Positions 27,064 to 35,606 of a DNA stretch of 64,000 nucleotides are shown one piece after another. The notes below the pieces were generated by a model. The model was not told where the DNA came from and made no database searches. It worked only from the letters and a program-made list of their open reading frames with translations. The stretch comes from Bradyrhizobium diazoefficiens USDA 110. Lineage in GTDB: Bacteria; Pseudomonadota; Alphaproteobacteria; Rhizobiales; Xanthobacteraceae. Positions within the stretch are counted from its first letter, which is position 1. Every line of letters starts with the position of its first letter. Location: positions 1,722,001 through 1,786,000 of the forward strand of contig NC_004463.1 of NCBI RefSeq assembly GCF_000011365.1. The letters are read 5' to 3'. The position numbers and the translations under genes are program-made.

Positions 27064-29496
27064 TCATGCAGCGATTGCGCGATCGGGCCGAAATGACATC
27101 AGACTCCAAGGCGCGGTGGTCATTCCATCCGAATCTCGCCCTAATTCGATCGTAATCAAACGATCGCCGTTGTAGGTCGGGCTGAGCTCAAGCGTGAGAT
27201 AGTCGAAAAGCTGTCGATCGTGCACCGCGATAATGATCTGGCGCCCATGCTGCTTGAGGGTACGCAGCAAGGCCGCAAATTGGGCAATATGCACGTCATC
27301 CATGCTTTGAACTGGGTCATCCAGAACCAACCAAGGCAAGGCTGGAGAGACCGAGAGATGAAGTCCGAGAAAAAGCGTCAGCGCAGCCGTATTGAGGTTG
27401 CCGGCACTCAACATAGCTCGCGGATTTCCACCTTTTCCGCCCGATCGATAATGTGTCTCAAGGACAGCTTCGACGGCTCGACCAGGAATGGACGGCAACG
27501 CGAAAGCCGGAACGAACGCCTCGTCCGGCGCAAGCCGAATAAAGAGGTCGCGCCACACAGCATTGAGCTCCTTGTTAAATACGCGCCGCGCCTCGTCTGC
27601 TCGTACCGCTTGCGCTTGGGCCAAGAGCCCCTTTGCTACGGCAATTCGGCGCTCCGACTCCTGCCGTAGCGCTGTCGTGCGCCGTTCGTCCTCGAACGCT
27701 GTCGCCAGGTCGATTGTGGCGTTATCGAGCTCGCGCTGATTTACTTCCAACTTGTCAAGCAGCCGCAGAGCTCGGTCACCCTGATCGCCCGACTTCGCTT
27801 CTTGTGCTGAACGATATTGAACCTGCGTGAGTATCTCATCGACAATCTCTTCTAATGGAACATCTGCAGGAAACGGCTGAAGTGACAACCGTTGCCCATA
27901 GGAGACGAGCTCCGCCCTCAACCCCGAGATCGAGGAGATCCGGCTTCTTAAAACGGAAAGTCGCTCCGCCGCCTGCTTTGCTTCCTCCCAGAGGCGCCCG
28001 CCGTTGCTTGCAGCATCTGCAAGACTATCGAGCGCATTCATCCACTCCGTCAGATCCGCCAATTCAAGTAAGATCGCATCGCGCCTATCATTGGGCAGGC
28101 GGCGAGCGAACAGATCCGCTTCTTGCCGCTGTGTCGCTACGACAGCCGCTGCGGTCGTTGCGCGGTCCCTCACCAACGCCTCGACGCGCCCTGCCACCGC
28201 CACCAACCGAGCAACTTCCTCGGATACATGAGAAGCTAGTTGTTCTTCGGAGATTTCAGCAAAATTACGAGAGCAGACGGGACATATCTCGTTCTCAATA
28301 TGAGAGGAAATCGTCGCGAGCGCTTCCGCGAGCGCACGATTTGCACCTCCAGCATCTGCAAGCTGCTCATCGATGAGCTTCAGGCGCCCTTGCCCCTGTT
28401 GCACCGACACCTGCGCGCCCGACAACGAGCGAATGATCTCATCGTCGTTAGTCAAAGCCGTTTGAGCGCGACTTAGAGCAGAGCTGACAATTGCCAACGC
28501 TTTGGCGTGCGCCGTTGCTGGGCTGACGTCCACAGACACAACATCGGTGAACTTCTTCTGTATGCTTCGCAGCAGCACCTCGAGTTGTTGACCAGCGACG
28601 CTGCGCCAACGCGCAAATGCGTCTCGCGTAGCACTGCTCACCTGCTCTGCCGCAATCCGCTCTCCCTCCTCTTCCGACGTGCTGGCCTCAAGTAGCTGAG
28701 CCTTCGCCGCCGCAAGGTCTCGTCGAATTCGCGCCAAATCGGCGAGCTTCGTCTCACGCTCCTCGATATCGCTCTTGACGACGGCTCGTAACGCTTCGAT
28801 GTCAATTGGACCGTCAGCAACAAACTGAGGCCCAAGCAATTCACGGAGATCATTCTCGGTCTTGATCATCTCGTCGCGGCAAGCTTGTTCGATCTCTGTC
28901 GCCTCGTCGACGCCCCGCTCCAGCATTGGAGCATCGGCTCGAGCCGCCCAAAAATGCGGCGCGCTTTCCCTGAAACGCCGCACGTCACCAGCGGCATGCA
29001 ACCCGTCAATGAGGGAATCCAACGCGTCCAATCCGAGCATTTCCTTGACAAACCGAGTGAGAGGCGATGCCGTGTCTCGGTTGTCTTGGTGTTCGTAGAT
29101 CTCCAACAGGCGCCCTAGAGTGACCTGCGCGAGATAGCATCTTTCAAGGTAGAATCGCGATTGGTCTCCATCCAAAAGCGCGGATCCGACGATCGCTTGT
29201 CCGTTGATCTCCAGAGACGCCTCTGTCTTTGATCCAACGCCTTCAGCCTGGATCGATACGCGTCCCAATCCATTCTTGGCCAGCTTGTGCGGCAAGTATG
29301 CCATGTAGTCGCGATCGAGGCGTGCGAGCGATGGCACACTGCCGGTTAATGCCAGTTCGATTGACGAAAGCAGGCTCGTCTTGCCGGTACCGTTCGGCCC
29401 ATGAATAAGCACTGCCGGCGCATCAAGCGAGACCCCGGCTGGCCCGCGGATGCTGCGAAAATCCTCGACCTTTAGAAATTTCAAGCGCGGCGCCAC
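27064..29496 (-). CDS. SMC/SbcC-like ABC ATPase with zinc-hook motif
   Basis: 810 aa. The N-terminal head has LKVEDFRSIRG and Walker A HGPNGTGKTS (33-41). Long coiled coils (about 195-400 and 415-660) flank a CPVC zinc-hook motif at 405-408, as in Rad50/SbcC. The C-terminal head has an ABC signature-like LSAGNLNTAALTLFLGLHLS (about 700), Walker B LPWLVLDDPVQSMDD (about 725-740) and an AVHD switch. The family binds DNA and senses ends or unusual DNA; in Lamassu and other ABC three-component defence systems such an ATPase activates an effector. It starts directly after the stop of the 189-aa gene and is the third gene of a SIR2-led operon. Confidence 0.88.
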   Translation of the reverse strand: MAPRLKFLKVEDFRSIRGPAGVSLDAPAVLIHGPNGTGKTSLLSSIELALTGSVPSLARLDRDYMAYLPHKLAKNGLGRVSIQAEGVGSKTEASLEINGQAIVGSALLDGDQSRFYLERCYLAQVTLGRLLEIYEHQDNRDTASPLTRFVKEMLGLDALDSLIDGLHAAGDVRRFRESAPHFWAARADAPMLERGVDEATEIEQACRDEMIKTENDLRELLGPQFVADGPIDIEALRAVVKSDIEERETKLADLARIRRDLAAAKAQLLEASTSEEEGERIAAEQVSSATRDAFARWRSVAGQQLEVLLRSIQKKFTDVVSVDVSPATAHAKALAIVSSALSRAQTALTNDDEIIRSLSGAQVSVQQGQGRLKLIDEQLADAGGANRALAEALATISSHIENEICPVCSRNFAEISEEQLASHVSEEVARLVAVAGRVEALVRDRATTAAAVVATQRQEADLFARRLPNDRRDAILLELADLTEWMNALDSLADAASNGGRLWEEAKQAAERLSVLRSRISSISGLRAELVSYGQRLSLQPFPADVPLEEIVDEILTQVQYRSAQEAKSGDQGDRALRLLDKLEVNQRELDNATIDLATAFEDERRTTALRQESERRIAVAKGLLAQAQAVRADEARRVFNKELNAVWRDLFIRLAPDEAFVPAFALPSIPGRAVEAVLETHYRSGGKGGNPRAMLSAGNLNTAALTLFLGLHLSVSPALPWLVLDDPVQSMDDVHIAQFAALLRTLKQHGRQIIIAVHDRQLFDYLTLELSPTYNGDRLITIELGRDSDGMTTAPWSLMSFRPDRAIAA

Positions 29497-30066
29497 CTAT
29501 GGCTCCTTTTCAGACAAGAGATCTTCGAGGAAGGGAGCGTCGATCGCGTCTGCCAAATGCGACGCCACCCTCAGCACGCCCGCAGACGCAATTTCGACGA
29601 GCTCGAGCGCAAGCGGATCGTCAAAGCCTTCTAGAAGTTTCGCGCGGATCGCGATTGCCCTATCTTCGCTCGCCTTTGGCAAGGTCAACGGCAGCAGTAC
29701 AGCCAGCCAATTGAACAAGTCCTGTTCGCCGGCTGTCTCTCCCACCGCTAGCACGCGCGCATGGCGAGCCAGTGCGGACAGCGTCGACGATTCCGGCCGC
29801 GGCCCAACGACAATAAGCGTCAACGGCCGACGCGAGCCCATCATATCGAGGGCGCGGCCAGCTCCCTCGACGACCTGCTGCAATCGCGCGGGTGTTTGGG
29901 CGAGTGAATCTCCGACCACGATAAGATCCGGGATCGGCGGTTCACCCACGAAGGCCGCAGCCGCGTCTATCTCAATTCCACCAATTTTCAAGGGCGTAGG
30001 GACGCGCTTGAAGTGCGCCGCTTCAAGCACGCTTGCGACGCGCTCGACGGGAATCGTCGTAGTCAT
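29497..30066 (-). CDS. Middle-component protein between SIR2 and ABC ATPase genes
   Basis: 189 aa. It alternates helices and beta strands: ERVASVLEAAHFKRVPTP, GEPPIPDLIVVGDSL, RRPLTLIVVGPRPESS, then a helical C-terminus. No enzyme motif is visible. It overlaps the SIR2 gene by 4 bp (ATGA), and its stop abuts the ATPase start, so the three genes are translationally coupled. The position effector / small protein / ABC ATPase is the arrangement of ABC three-component systems, where the middle protein bridges the other two. That role is inferred from position and size only. Confidence 0.75.
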   Translation of the reverse strand: MTTTIPVERVASVLEAAHFKRVPTPLKIGGIEIDAAAAFVGEPPIPDLIVVGDSLAQTPARLQQVVEGAGRALDMMGSRRPLTLIVVGPRPESSTLSALARHARVLAVGETAGEQDLFNWLAVLLPLTLPKASEDRAIAIRAKLLEGFDDPLALELVEIASAGVLRVASHLADAIDAPFLEDLLSEKEP

Positions 30067-31814
30067 ACAGCGATCTCCGCTCGAAGATTCTTCAAAATCT
30101 CGTCAAGACTGTTGGAAGCGCCAGACAATCTGGACAAGCTGATCTCCCGCCGCCTCCTTCGCAAAGTCCGACCAGGTGGTGAGGTCGGGTGTCGGGCAGC
30201 ACGCGCAGGCGCCTCATGGCTATGCAAGATAATAGTATCACTATCCTCTGCCGCGTATCCACCGGCAATCAGTCGGCTCGCCGATTGATTGTTTGCTGCG
30301 AAGAAGACTTCTGCAGAGCGCACCGCGCCGGCGAGCCGCAGCGCCCCACCCCCGGGATCGCTCAGGCCGCTCACCCTGCATTCCCAGAATCCCTCCGTCG
30401 CTGCGAGTGCCACGAGGGCAATCCCCAGTGCAAGCTCTTGAATCCCCGAACTGGAAAATCCGGGCTCGTGTAGCGATTTCGGGACGCTCGACATCGAGAG
30501 CGGACTATACAGCCCAGCGGCCGCATTGATTCGCCGGCCATCCCGAAAAAAGTTCATAGCGCGTCCCGCGAGCGAGAGCGCAGTCACCATGAACTGCTCG
30601 TACTGGTCCGGCAAGGCAGTTGCCGCAACCCCATTACGCAAGGTTCTCAACGCCGATCGCAACCGAGACTTCTCCGCGGCCGTCAACCCGGATGCTGATC
30701 CTTCAAGGAATGTTTCGAGCTTCGAGCAGACGACATGTAGCCAGAGGGCTGGCAGCAATGATCGACTGTAGGCCCGGAGCAAGGCCGACTTTTCGATTTC
30801 CTCGGACTTCGCAACATAGTCTGTCTTATAGAAATTCTGCAGAAGACTGAGCTGATCAGCCCCGACGGAATTTTCTGAAAGAACAACCGCGGGAGGATGA
30901 GTTGGGAACGATGCCGGCAGACTCTGCTGCGCGACGACAAAGATGTTTTGAATATTCGTGTCCTGCGCGGACAGCCCCAGCATCAATGTTGATTTTGAAA
31001 TCGCAAGATCCAGGAGTTTGCCGGCTATGACCTTGTTTTCTGCCTTGTCAGCCCAGCCGTGGATCTGCGAGGCGCGACCAACGATGCGCTCTCGGTATCG
31101 CGCCTCGTCCTCGCCTCCGAGGACGGCGCAGCCATGAAATTTGTAGAACCTGGCCCTTGCGCTACTGTCCCTGACGTCCTCGGGTAAAATCCGGACCTGA
31201 AGCAACCCCACCGGAGAGCCTGCGATTGCGACAATTGCTTTTTCGATGAGCGCGTCCCAATTGGCGCTAGCAACATCAGATGCGACGCCCTCTGCAATTA
31301 AGGCTGCCAAACCGAAATGTTCCGGGCCAGGCGTAATTGAAGGGTCGCCGTAGCGTTCAACGACCTTTACCGCGTCCCAGACAAGATAGTCTGGCAATTC
31401 TCCCTGCGGATGCTGGTCTAGCATTCGCGAATAAGCGCCGGTCAAATTCTTCTTGATCCGGCCGAAGATCTTCCAGTCTGTTGCCGACTTGGCGTAGTCA
31501 ATCTCCTTCCAATCCTCGGGCGAAAGGATCAAGTTAAGAATGCGGTCTAGGCTCCGGCGAAACTTGCAGGCGGCGTTCGTAGAATCAATCCGAATGCGCA
31601 AATGCTCGAGCACTTCACCAGCGACGCCCTCAAGACCGGGAAGCTTTCCAAGCGAGACGCCCGCACCGAGCCAAATCGCGTATTGATCATGCGCGATCCC
31701 GGCCGCAAACTCAGCGAAATCACCATCCAACAGAGCAAGGGTTTCGACGATCGTTATATCCAGGGCCGTCGGCACGGTCAGATATCCATGTCTCGTGGTC
31801 GAGCAAACGCGCAT
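30063..31814 (-). CDS. SIR2-like effector protein
   Basis: 583 aa. SIR2-fold signatures: YAIWLGAGVSLG (GAG motif 50-52), ASANWDALIEKA (Asn185, Asp187), FYKFHGC (His227) and STLMLGLSAQDTNIQ (about 276-289). These match the NAD-binding and NADase residues of defence-type SIR2 proteins. Residues 350-583 form a mostly helical domain with a basic tail, likely for contact with its partners. In known anti-phage systems (Thoeris, DSR, AVAST, SIR2-HerA) SIR2 domains deplete NAD on activation. First gene of the operon; the ATG at 31814 is the longest start, and one nearer DFAEFAAGI is possible. Confidence 0.85.
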   Translation of the reverse strand: MRVCSTTRHGYLTVPTALDITIVETLALLDGDFAEFAAGIAHDQYAIWLGAGVSLGKLPGLEGVAGEVLEHLRIRIDSTNAACKFRRSLDRILNLILSPEDWKEIDYAKSATDWKIFGRIKKNLTGAYSRMLDQHPQGELPDYLVWDAVKVVERYGDPSITPGPEHFGLAALIAEGVASDVASANWDALIEKAIVAIAGSPVGLLQVRILPEDVRDSSARARFYKFHGCAVLGGEDEARYRERIVGRASQIHGWADKAENKVIAGKLLDLAISKSTLMLGLSAQDTNIQNIFVVAQQSLPASFPTHPPAVVLSENSVGADQLSLLQNFYKTDYVAKSEEIEKSALLRAYSRSLLPALWLHVVCSKLETFLEGSASGLTAAEKSRLRSALRTLRNGVAATALPDQYEQFMVTALSLAGRAMNFFRDGRRINAAAGLYSPLSMSSVPKSLHEPGFSSSGIQELALGIALVALAATEGFWECRVSGLSDPGGGALRLAGAVRSAEVFFAANNQSASRLIAGGYAAEDSDTIILHSHEAPARAARHPTSPPGRTLRRRRREISLSRLSGASNSLDEILKNLRAEIAV

Positions 31815-32648
31815 TCCATCATCACCGCTAGATCTCTCCCTCCCGTGCCTGCTTCGTTCATTCGACTACCGCATCAGCTTGGCAACTTACCTCCTTGTTA
31901 GCAAACCTTTTTGTCCTTTGAAACTGATCCGGAATTGGCTCCTTGTAACGGCCGACGATTCATCGAGACCTTCGAACCAAACCAGCCAGTGCCCGAGCAG
32001 CGCGGACGATAAAAGCGGATCGATCTGAGAACATTTACTCCGCCGAACAATCGTCAATATCTTCCAAAATTGTGCTGCTATTCAGAGAAGCGTCAGACGT
32101 CGACGCATTCGTTAATGTTCGGAAGCGACGATTGCCTGGTTCGAGACTCTGAACGCGAGCTTCCATGTTGAAAAGTGATTCGGTCAGGTCGGTATCTAGA
32201 TTGTCATCAGCACTGCAGAGGCAGGGCCTGAACCGCCTTCGTATTTCACGCAGTCGTAATGAAAACTTGGTCAAATTTGGTCGGGGGACGATCGTAGGTG
32301 ACTCGCCCGCCGCCCGGCACTGCGTCTCTTTGGCCGTCGCAGCGGTCCTGACTGATGAGGTTCAAGCACAAATTCGATGCGGGTCTATAGGTATGTCTTT
32401 CGGTACGGGAAAATGGGCGTTGAATTTCTGAGGTTCATACGTTTCTTGATCAGCTTCTCCGTCGGAGCACCATCCAACCGATGAGTGAACGACGAATACA
32501 TCCAAGATCAACCAAGTCGGTCCGGCGCCATCAGGTGGATTGCAGTGTGCGAACCCGCGTGCGAACGAAAAGTGCACGTATCTGGTGCGGTTTCTGGTGC
32601 GGTCGTCGCGCTGAGGGCAGCGGAGAGCAAGCAAATTATTGATATTCT
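31815..32648. other. Intergenic region between SIR2 operon and tRNA
   Basis: About 830 bp with no convincing gene. It must include the promoter of the leftward SIR2 operon near 31815-32030 and is the natural place for an island boundary next to the tRNA. Only short overlapping frames are present. Confidence 0.4.
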
Positions 32649-32651
32649 TGG

Positions 32652-32724
32652 TGGGCCCGGCAGGACTCGAACCTGCAACCAGACCGTTATGAGCGGCCGG
32701 CTCTAACCATTGAGCTACAGGCCC
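32652..32724 (-). tRNA. tRNA with CAU anticodon, probably tRNA-Ile2
   Basis: A 73-nt cloverleaf folds on the minus strand. The acceptor stem is GGGCCTG/CGGGCCC, the D arm GCTC/GAGC has an 8-nt loop, the anticodon arm is GGCCG-CTCATAA-CGGTC, the variable loop has 5 nt, and the T arm is GCAGG-TTCGAGT-CCTGC. Discriminator A is followed by an encoded CCA at 32649-32651. Anticodon CAU fits elongator Met or lysidine-modified Ile. The short D loop and overall resemblance to ileX favour Ile. tRNA genes are common island integration sites. Confidence 0.9.
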
Positions 32725-32830
32725 CGCCGCTGAAAGGCGACCGCGCGGCGGCGCCGGGATCGTCTACAGGTTGGCCGGCATTCCGGCAATCCCATATCGC
32801 TTCAAGCGAAATAGGGACTAGGGTCCAGAC

Positions 32831-33591
32831 TCAATTGAGCCAATATGCGACGAGAGCGGCGAGATGAACAGCGGCCAAAAAATTACGGGCGAGCTTGTCA
32901 TATCGCGTGGCGATGCGCCGGAAGTCCTTGAGCCTGCAAAAGCAGCGTTCGATGACATTTCGTCCTTTGTAGGCGCGTTTGTTGAAGCGATGGATGACGA
33001 CACGGTTAGATTTATTGGGGATTACGGGCTTGGCGCCACGACGAATGATTGCGCCGCGAAGCTTGTCGCCATCATACCCTTTGTCGGCGAGGAGCACGCT
33101 CATGGGTGGCGCGAGCGCCAGGACATCGGGAGCCGCAGCGATATCGGCATCCTGGCCTGGAGTCAGATGCAGGACGACCGGCCGGCAGAGCGGATCGCTC
33201 AGCGCATGGATTTTTGTCGTGCGGCCTCCGCGCGAGCGGCCGATTGCTTGATTGTGCTCCCCCCTTTTCCGCCGGAGGCACACCGGTGAGCTTTAATCGA
33301 GGTCGAGTCGAGCGACAGTACGACGCCGTCTTCGCCAGGCTTGGCCAGCGCTTCGAAGATTGCGCACCATCGTCCTCGCTTGGCCCAGCGATTGAAGCGA
33401 TTGTAGATCGTCGTGTAAGGGCCGTATTCACGTGGACAATCACGCCATCGTGCACCCGATTGCAGCATGTGAATGATGCCGCTGACGATGCGTCGGTCGT
33501 CGTCCCGATCCGGCCCCGTCAGTCCCCTCGGCAGATGCGGTTCGATACGCGCCCATTGCCTGTCGTTCAGCCAAAACAAACCAGCGCGCAT
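32831..33591 (-). mobile_element. IS5-family transposase, two overlapping frames (programmed frameshift)
   Basis: The first frame (33591-33199) has the IS5 N-terminus (WLNDRQWARIEPHLP, HMLQSGARWRDCP, LSLDSTSIKAHRC). The second (about 33283-32831) has the catalytic remainder (GRSRGGRTTKIHALSD, LADKGYDGDKLRG, RNVIERCFCRLKDFRRIATRYDKLARN). The switch occurs at a slippery A4G6 run on the minus strand (plus 33258-33270), as in IS5/IS427-group elements that make the transposase by frameshifting. DDE residues are visible: Asp of LDSTS, Asp of ADKGYD, Glu of VIERCF. Terminal repeats are probably GGGTCCAGACTC at about 32820 and its imperfect partner near 33650. It looks potentially active. Confidence 0.85.
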
Positions 33592-33659
33592 TCTCTCGCC
33601 CCCGAATCAACACGTAGGCAAGAGAATCACGTGGCGCTATTTAGGTACAGACCCAGCTC

Positions 33660-34239
33660 GCAGTCGGCATTCAGCTTTGCAGGTCAAAGCTCGCGAGCCG
33701 CCGACCGGTCGAGGATCCTGATCCCGCGTTGCGTATTGTCGCCGTCGGACGCAGAATTCCTGAATCGAAAGCCCGAAAACAAAGAACTTCGACTTTGGCT
33801 CTACCGCGGCGAGCCGAAACAGTAGCGCGCGCTCAATCGGTCAGGGAACAGGCGCTCGTAGGCGGCAACACACGAGGTGCAACCCTGCGATGGCGCTTGA
33901 ATTCGGCGTCCGGGAGCTCGTTTTTGTAGCGCATTCGTGTCCACGCGACTCTGAGTTGGTCGCTGCGTCGGTCCGTCGATGTGATGCAAACCAGATAGAT
34001 GGGGCTTCTCAGTCACGGAGTTTATCGTTCCGCGCCATGAGGCATTCCCAACAGAAATTAATTATCTGGCGGCACGAATTGAAACAGGCATTCTTATTTT
34101 TCCTCCGCGGTTGACGCTGGTCGGCTACTCTACAATGTTGGAGTGCCATGACGCGTTCATGGCTACCGAAAATTGAGAAGAGTGCGATGCCGTTTTTGAC
34201 CTTCCGGTGCACCTCTACACGAACCGCATGTGCCGCGTG
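33660..34239. other. No recognisable gene
   Basis: Nearly 600 bp between the IS5 element and the monooxygenase gene, with only short unconserved frames. The promoter of the monooxygenase/ABC operon is expected in its last 150 bp. A TTGACG at about 34113 is followed by TACAAT at a too-short 14-bp spacing, so I do not call it. Confidence 0.35.
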
Positions 34240-35574
34240 ATGACGTCAGTGCTTGAACGTGAGCTTCACCTTGGCTTGAACCTGCATGGCGCTGGGGGAC
34301 ATACCGCAGCGTGGCGGTGGCCCGGAAATTCTCCCGGCGCATTTTACGATATTGAGCATTACGTACGAGCCGCGAAGCACGCCGAGCGTGGAAAGCTCGA
34401 CGCGGTTTTCCTCGCCGACACGCCAGCGCTCGATCCAGCAATCGACAAACACCCGCCGCTCAACGGCATCGAGCCGACGATTACACTTGCCAGCATTGCC
34501 CGAGAAACAAAATTTGTCGGCCTGATCGGCTCGGCATCCACCACCTACAACGAGCCATATAACCTCGCGCGCCGATTCCAGTCGCTTGACGTTGTCAGTG
34601 GCGGCCGTGCGGCCTGGAACGCAGTTACGACGTCCAATGTCTATACGGCCAGGAGCTTTGGCGGCGACGAGCTGTCACGTGATGACCGCTATCGCCGCGC
34701 CGAAGAATTTGTGGAGGCGGTGCGAACCCTTTGGCATGGCTGGGGAGAAGGCGCTATTATCCTGGATCAGGCCGCGGGGCGGTTTGGTGATCCGAGCAGG
34801 CTGCGGACGACGAGGCATGCCGGCGAGTTCTTCGACATCAGCGGGCCACTGACACATCCCGGCTCAAGACAGGGGCAGCCGGTTATTTTCCAGGCCGGCG
34901 GATCGGATCAAGGGCTTCAGTTCGCGGCCCGAAGCGCCGATGCCGTGTTCTCATCGACAGGCGATTTGGAAATCGCCCTGCGCGAGGCCGATCGCCTCAG
35001 GTCGTTTGCTTCTCAACATGGACGACGGGCGCCCCTTGTGCTGCCGGGTATCGTCACGTTCGTCGGCGGAACCGAAGAGGAAGCAATCAAGCGCAAGGCG
35101 GAGCTTGACGATCTAATCAACTTTGACGTTGCCCTTGATGCGCTGGCCAGTCGTTTCGGCTTTCCTGCCGAAAGGCTGAAGATCAACGAGCCAATCGACC
35201 TCAGCTTACTGCCGGGACATGCGGACGCTGCTTTTTCCATTGGCCAGCATCGCACTGTGGAAGCTCTCGTGCGCTCCGGCAAAACAGTCCGCCAGATCAT
35301 CGTAGAGGCGCCTGCTTACGGGCACCGAGTGCTGGTCGGATCGCCGGAACAGATTGCCGCATGCTTCGAAGAGTGGTTCCGGGCTGGCGCAATCGACGGG
35401 TTCAACGTCATACCTGATGTTCTGTCCGACGGTACGCCTGCGTTCGTCGATCACGTTGTTCCCGTTCTTCAGCGGCGCGGCTTGTTCCGCTCGGATTATC
35501 GCGGCGAAACGCTGCGCGAGCACCTCGGCATCCCACTGCAGGGCGAGCGCACCGACCAGGTCTCCGCCGCCTGA
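34240..35574 (+). CDS. LLM-class flavin-dependent monooxygenase (NtaA/SnaA/DszA type)
   Basis: 444 aa from ATG 34240; an earlier in-frame start at 34207 adds unconserved residues. Family hallmarks: AAWRWPGNSPGAFYDIEHYV, AERGKLDAVFLAD, EPTITLASIA, YNEPYNLARRFQSLDVVSGG, RAAWNAVTTSN, GQPVIFQAGGSDQGLQFAAR. These enzymes use reduced FMN and oxygen to oxidise or cleave sulfur-, nitrogen- or chelator-type substrates. An Opp/Dpp-like ABC importer follows 32 bp later, so the likely pathway is import then oxidative breakdown of a small organic compound, perhaps an organosulfur nutrient. The substrate cannot be named from sequence. Confidence 0.88.
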   Translation: MTSVLERELHLGLNLHGAGGHTAAWRWPGNSPGAFYDIEHYVRAAKHAERGKLDAVFLADTPALDPAIDKHPPLNGIEPTITLASIARETKFVGLIGSASTTYNEPYNLARRFQSLDVVSGGRAAWNAVTTSNVYTARSFGGDELSRDDRYRRAEEFVEAVRTLWHGWGEGAIILDQAAGRFGDPSRLRTTRHAGEFFDISGPLTHPGSRQGQPVIFQAGGSDQGLQFAARSADAVFSSTGDLEIALREADRLRSFASQHGRRAPLVLPGIVTFVGGTEEEAIKRKAELDDLINFDVALDALASRFGFPAERLKINEPIDLSLLPGHADAAFSIGQHRTVEALVRSGKTVRQIIVEAPAYGHRVLVGSPEQIAACFEEWFRAGAIDGFNVIPDVLSDGTPAFVDHVVPVLQRRGLFRSDYRGETLREHLGIPLQGERTDQVSAA

Positions 35575-35606
35575 GTGCTTCTCCTTTATCACATTCGGAG
35601 CTTATC

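Noticed and set aside
32652..32724. Elongator tRNA-Met for the CAU tRNA
   Set aside because: Possible, but the 8-nt D loop and overall pattern resemble ileX-type tRNA-Ile better; anticodon alone cannot decide.
34113..34140. Sigma-70 promoter for the monooxygenase operon (TTGACG and TACAAT)
   Set aside because: The spacer is only about 14 bp, too short for a normal promoter.
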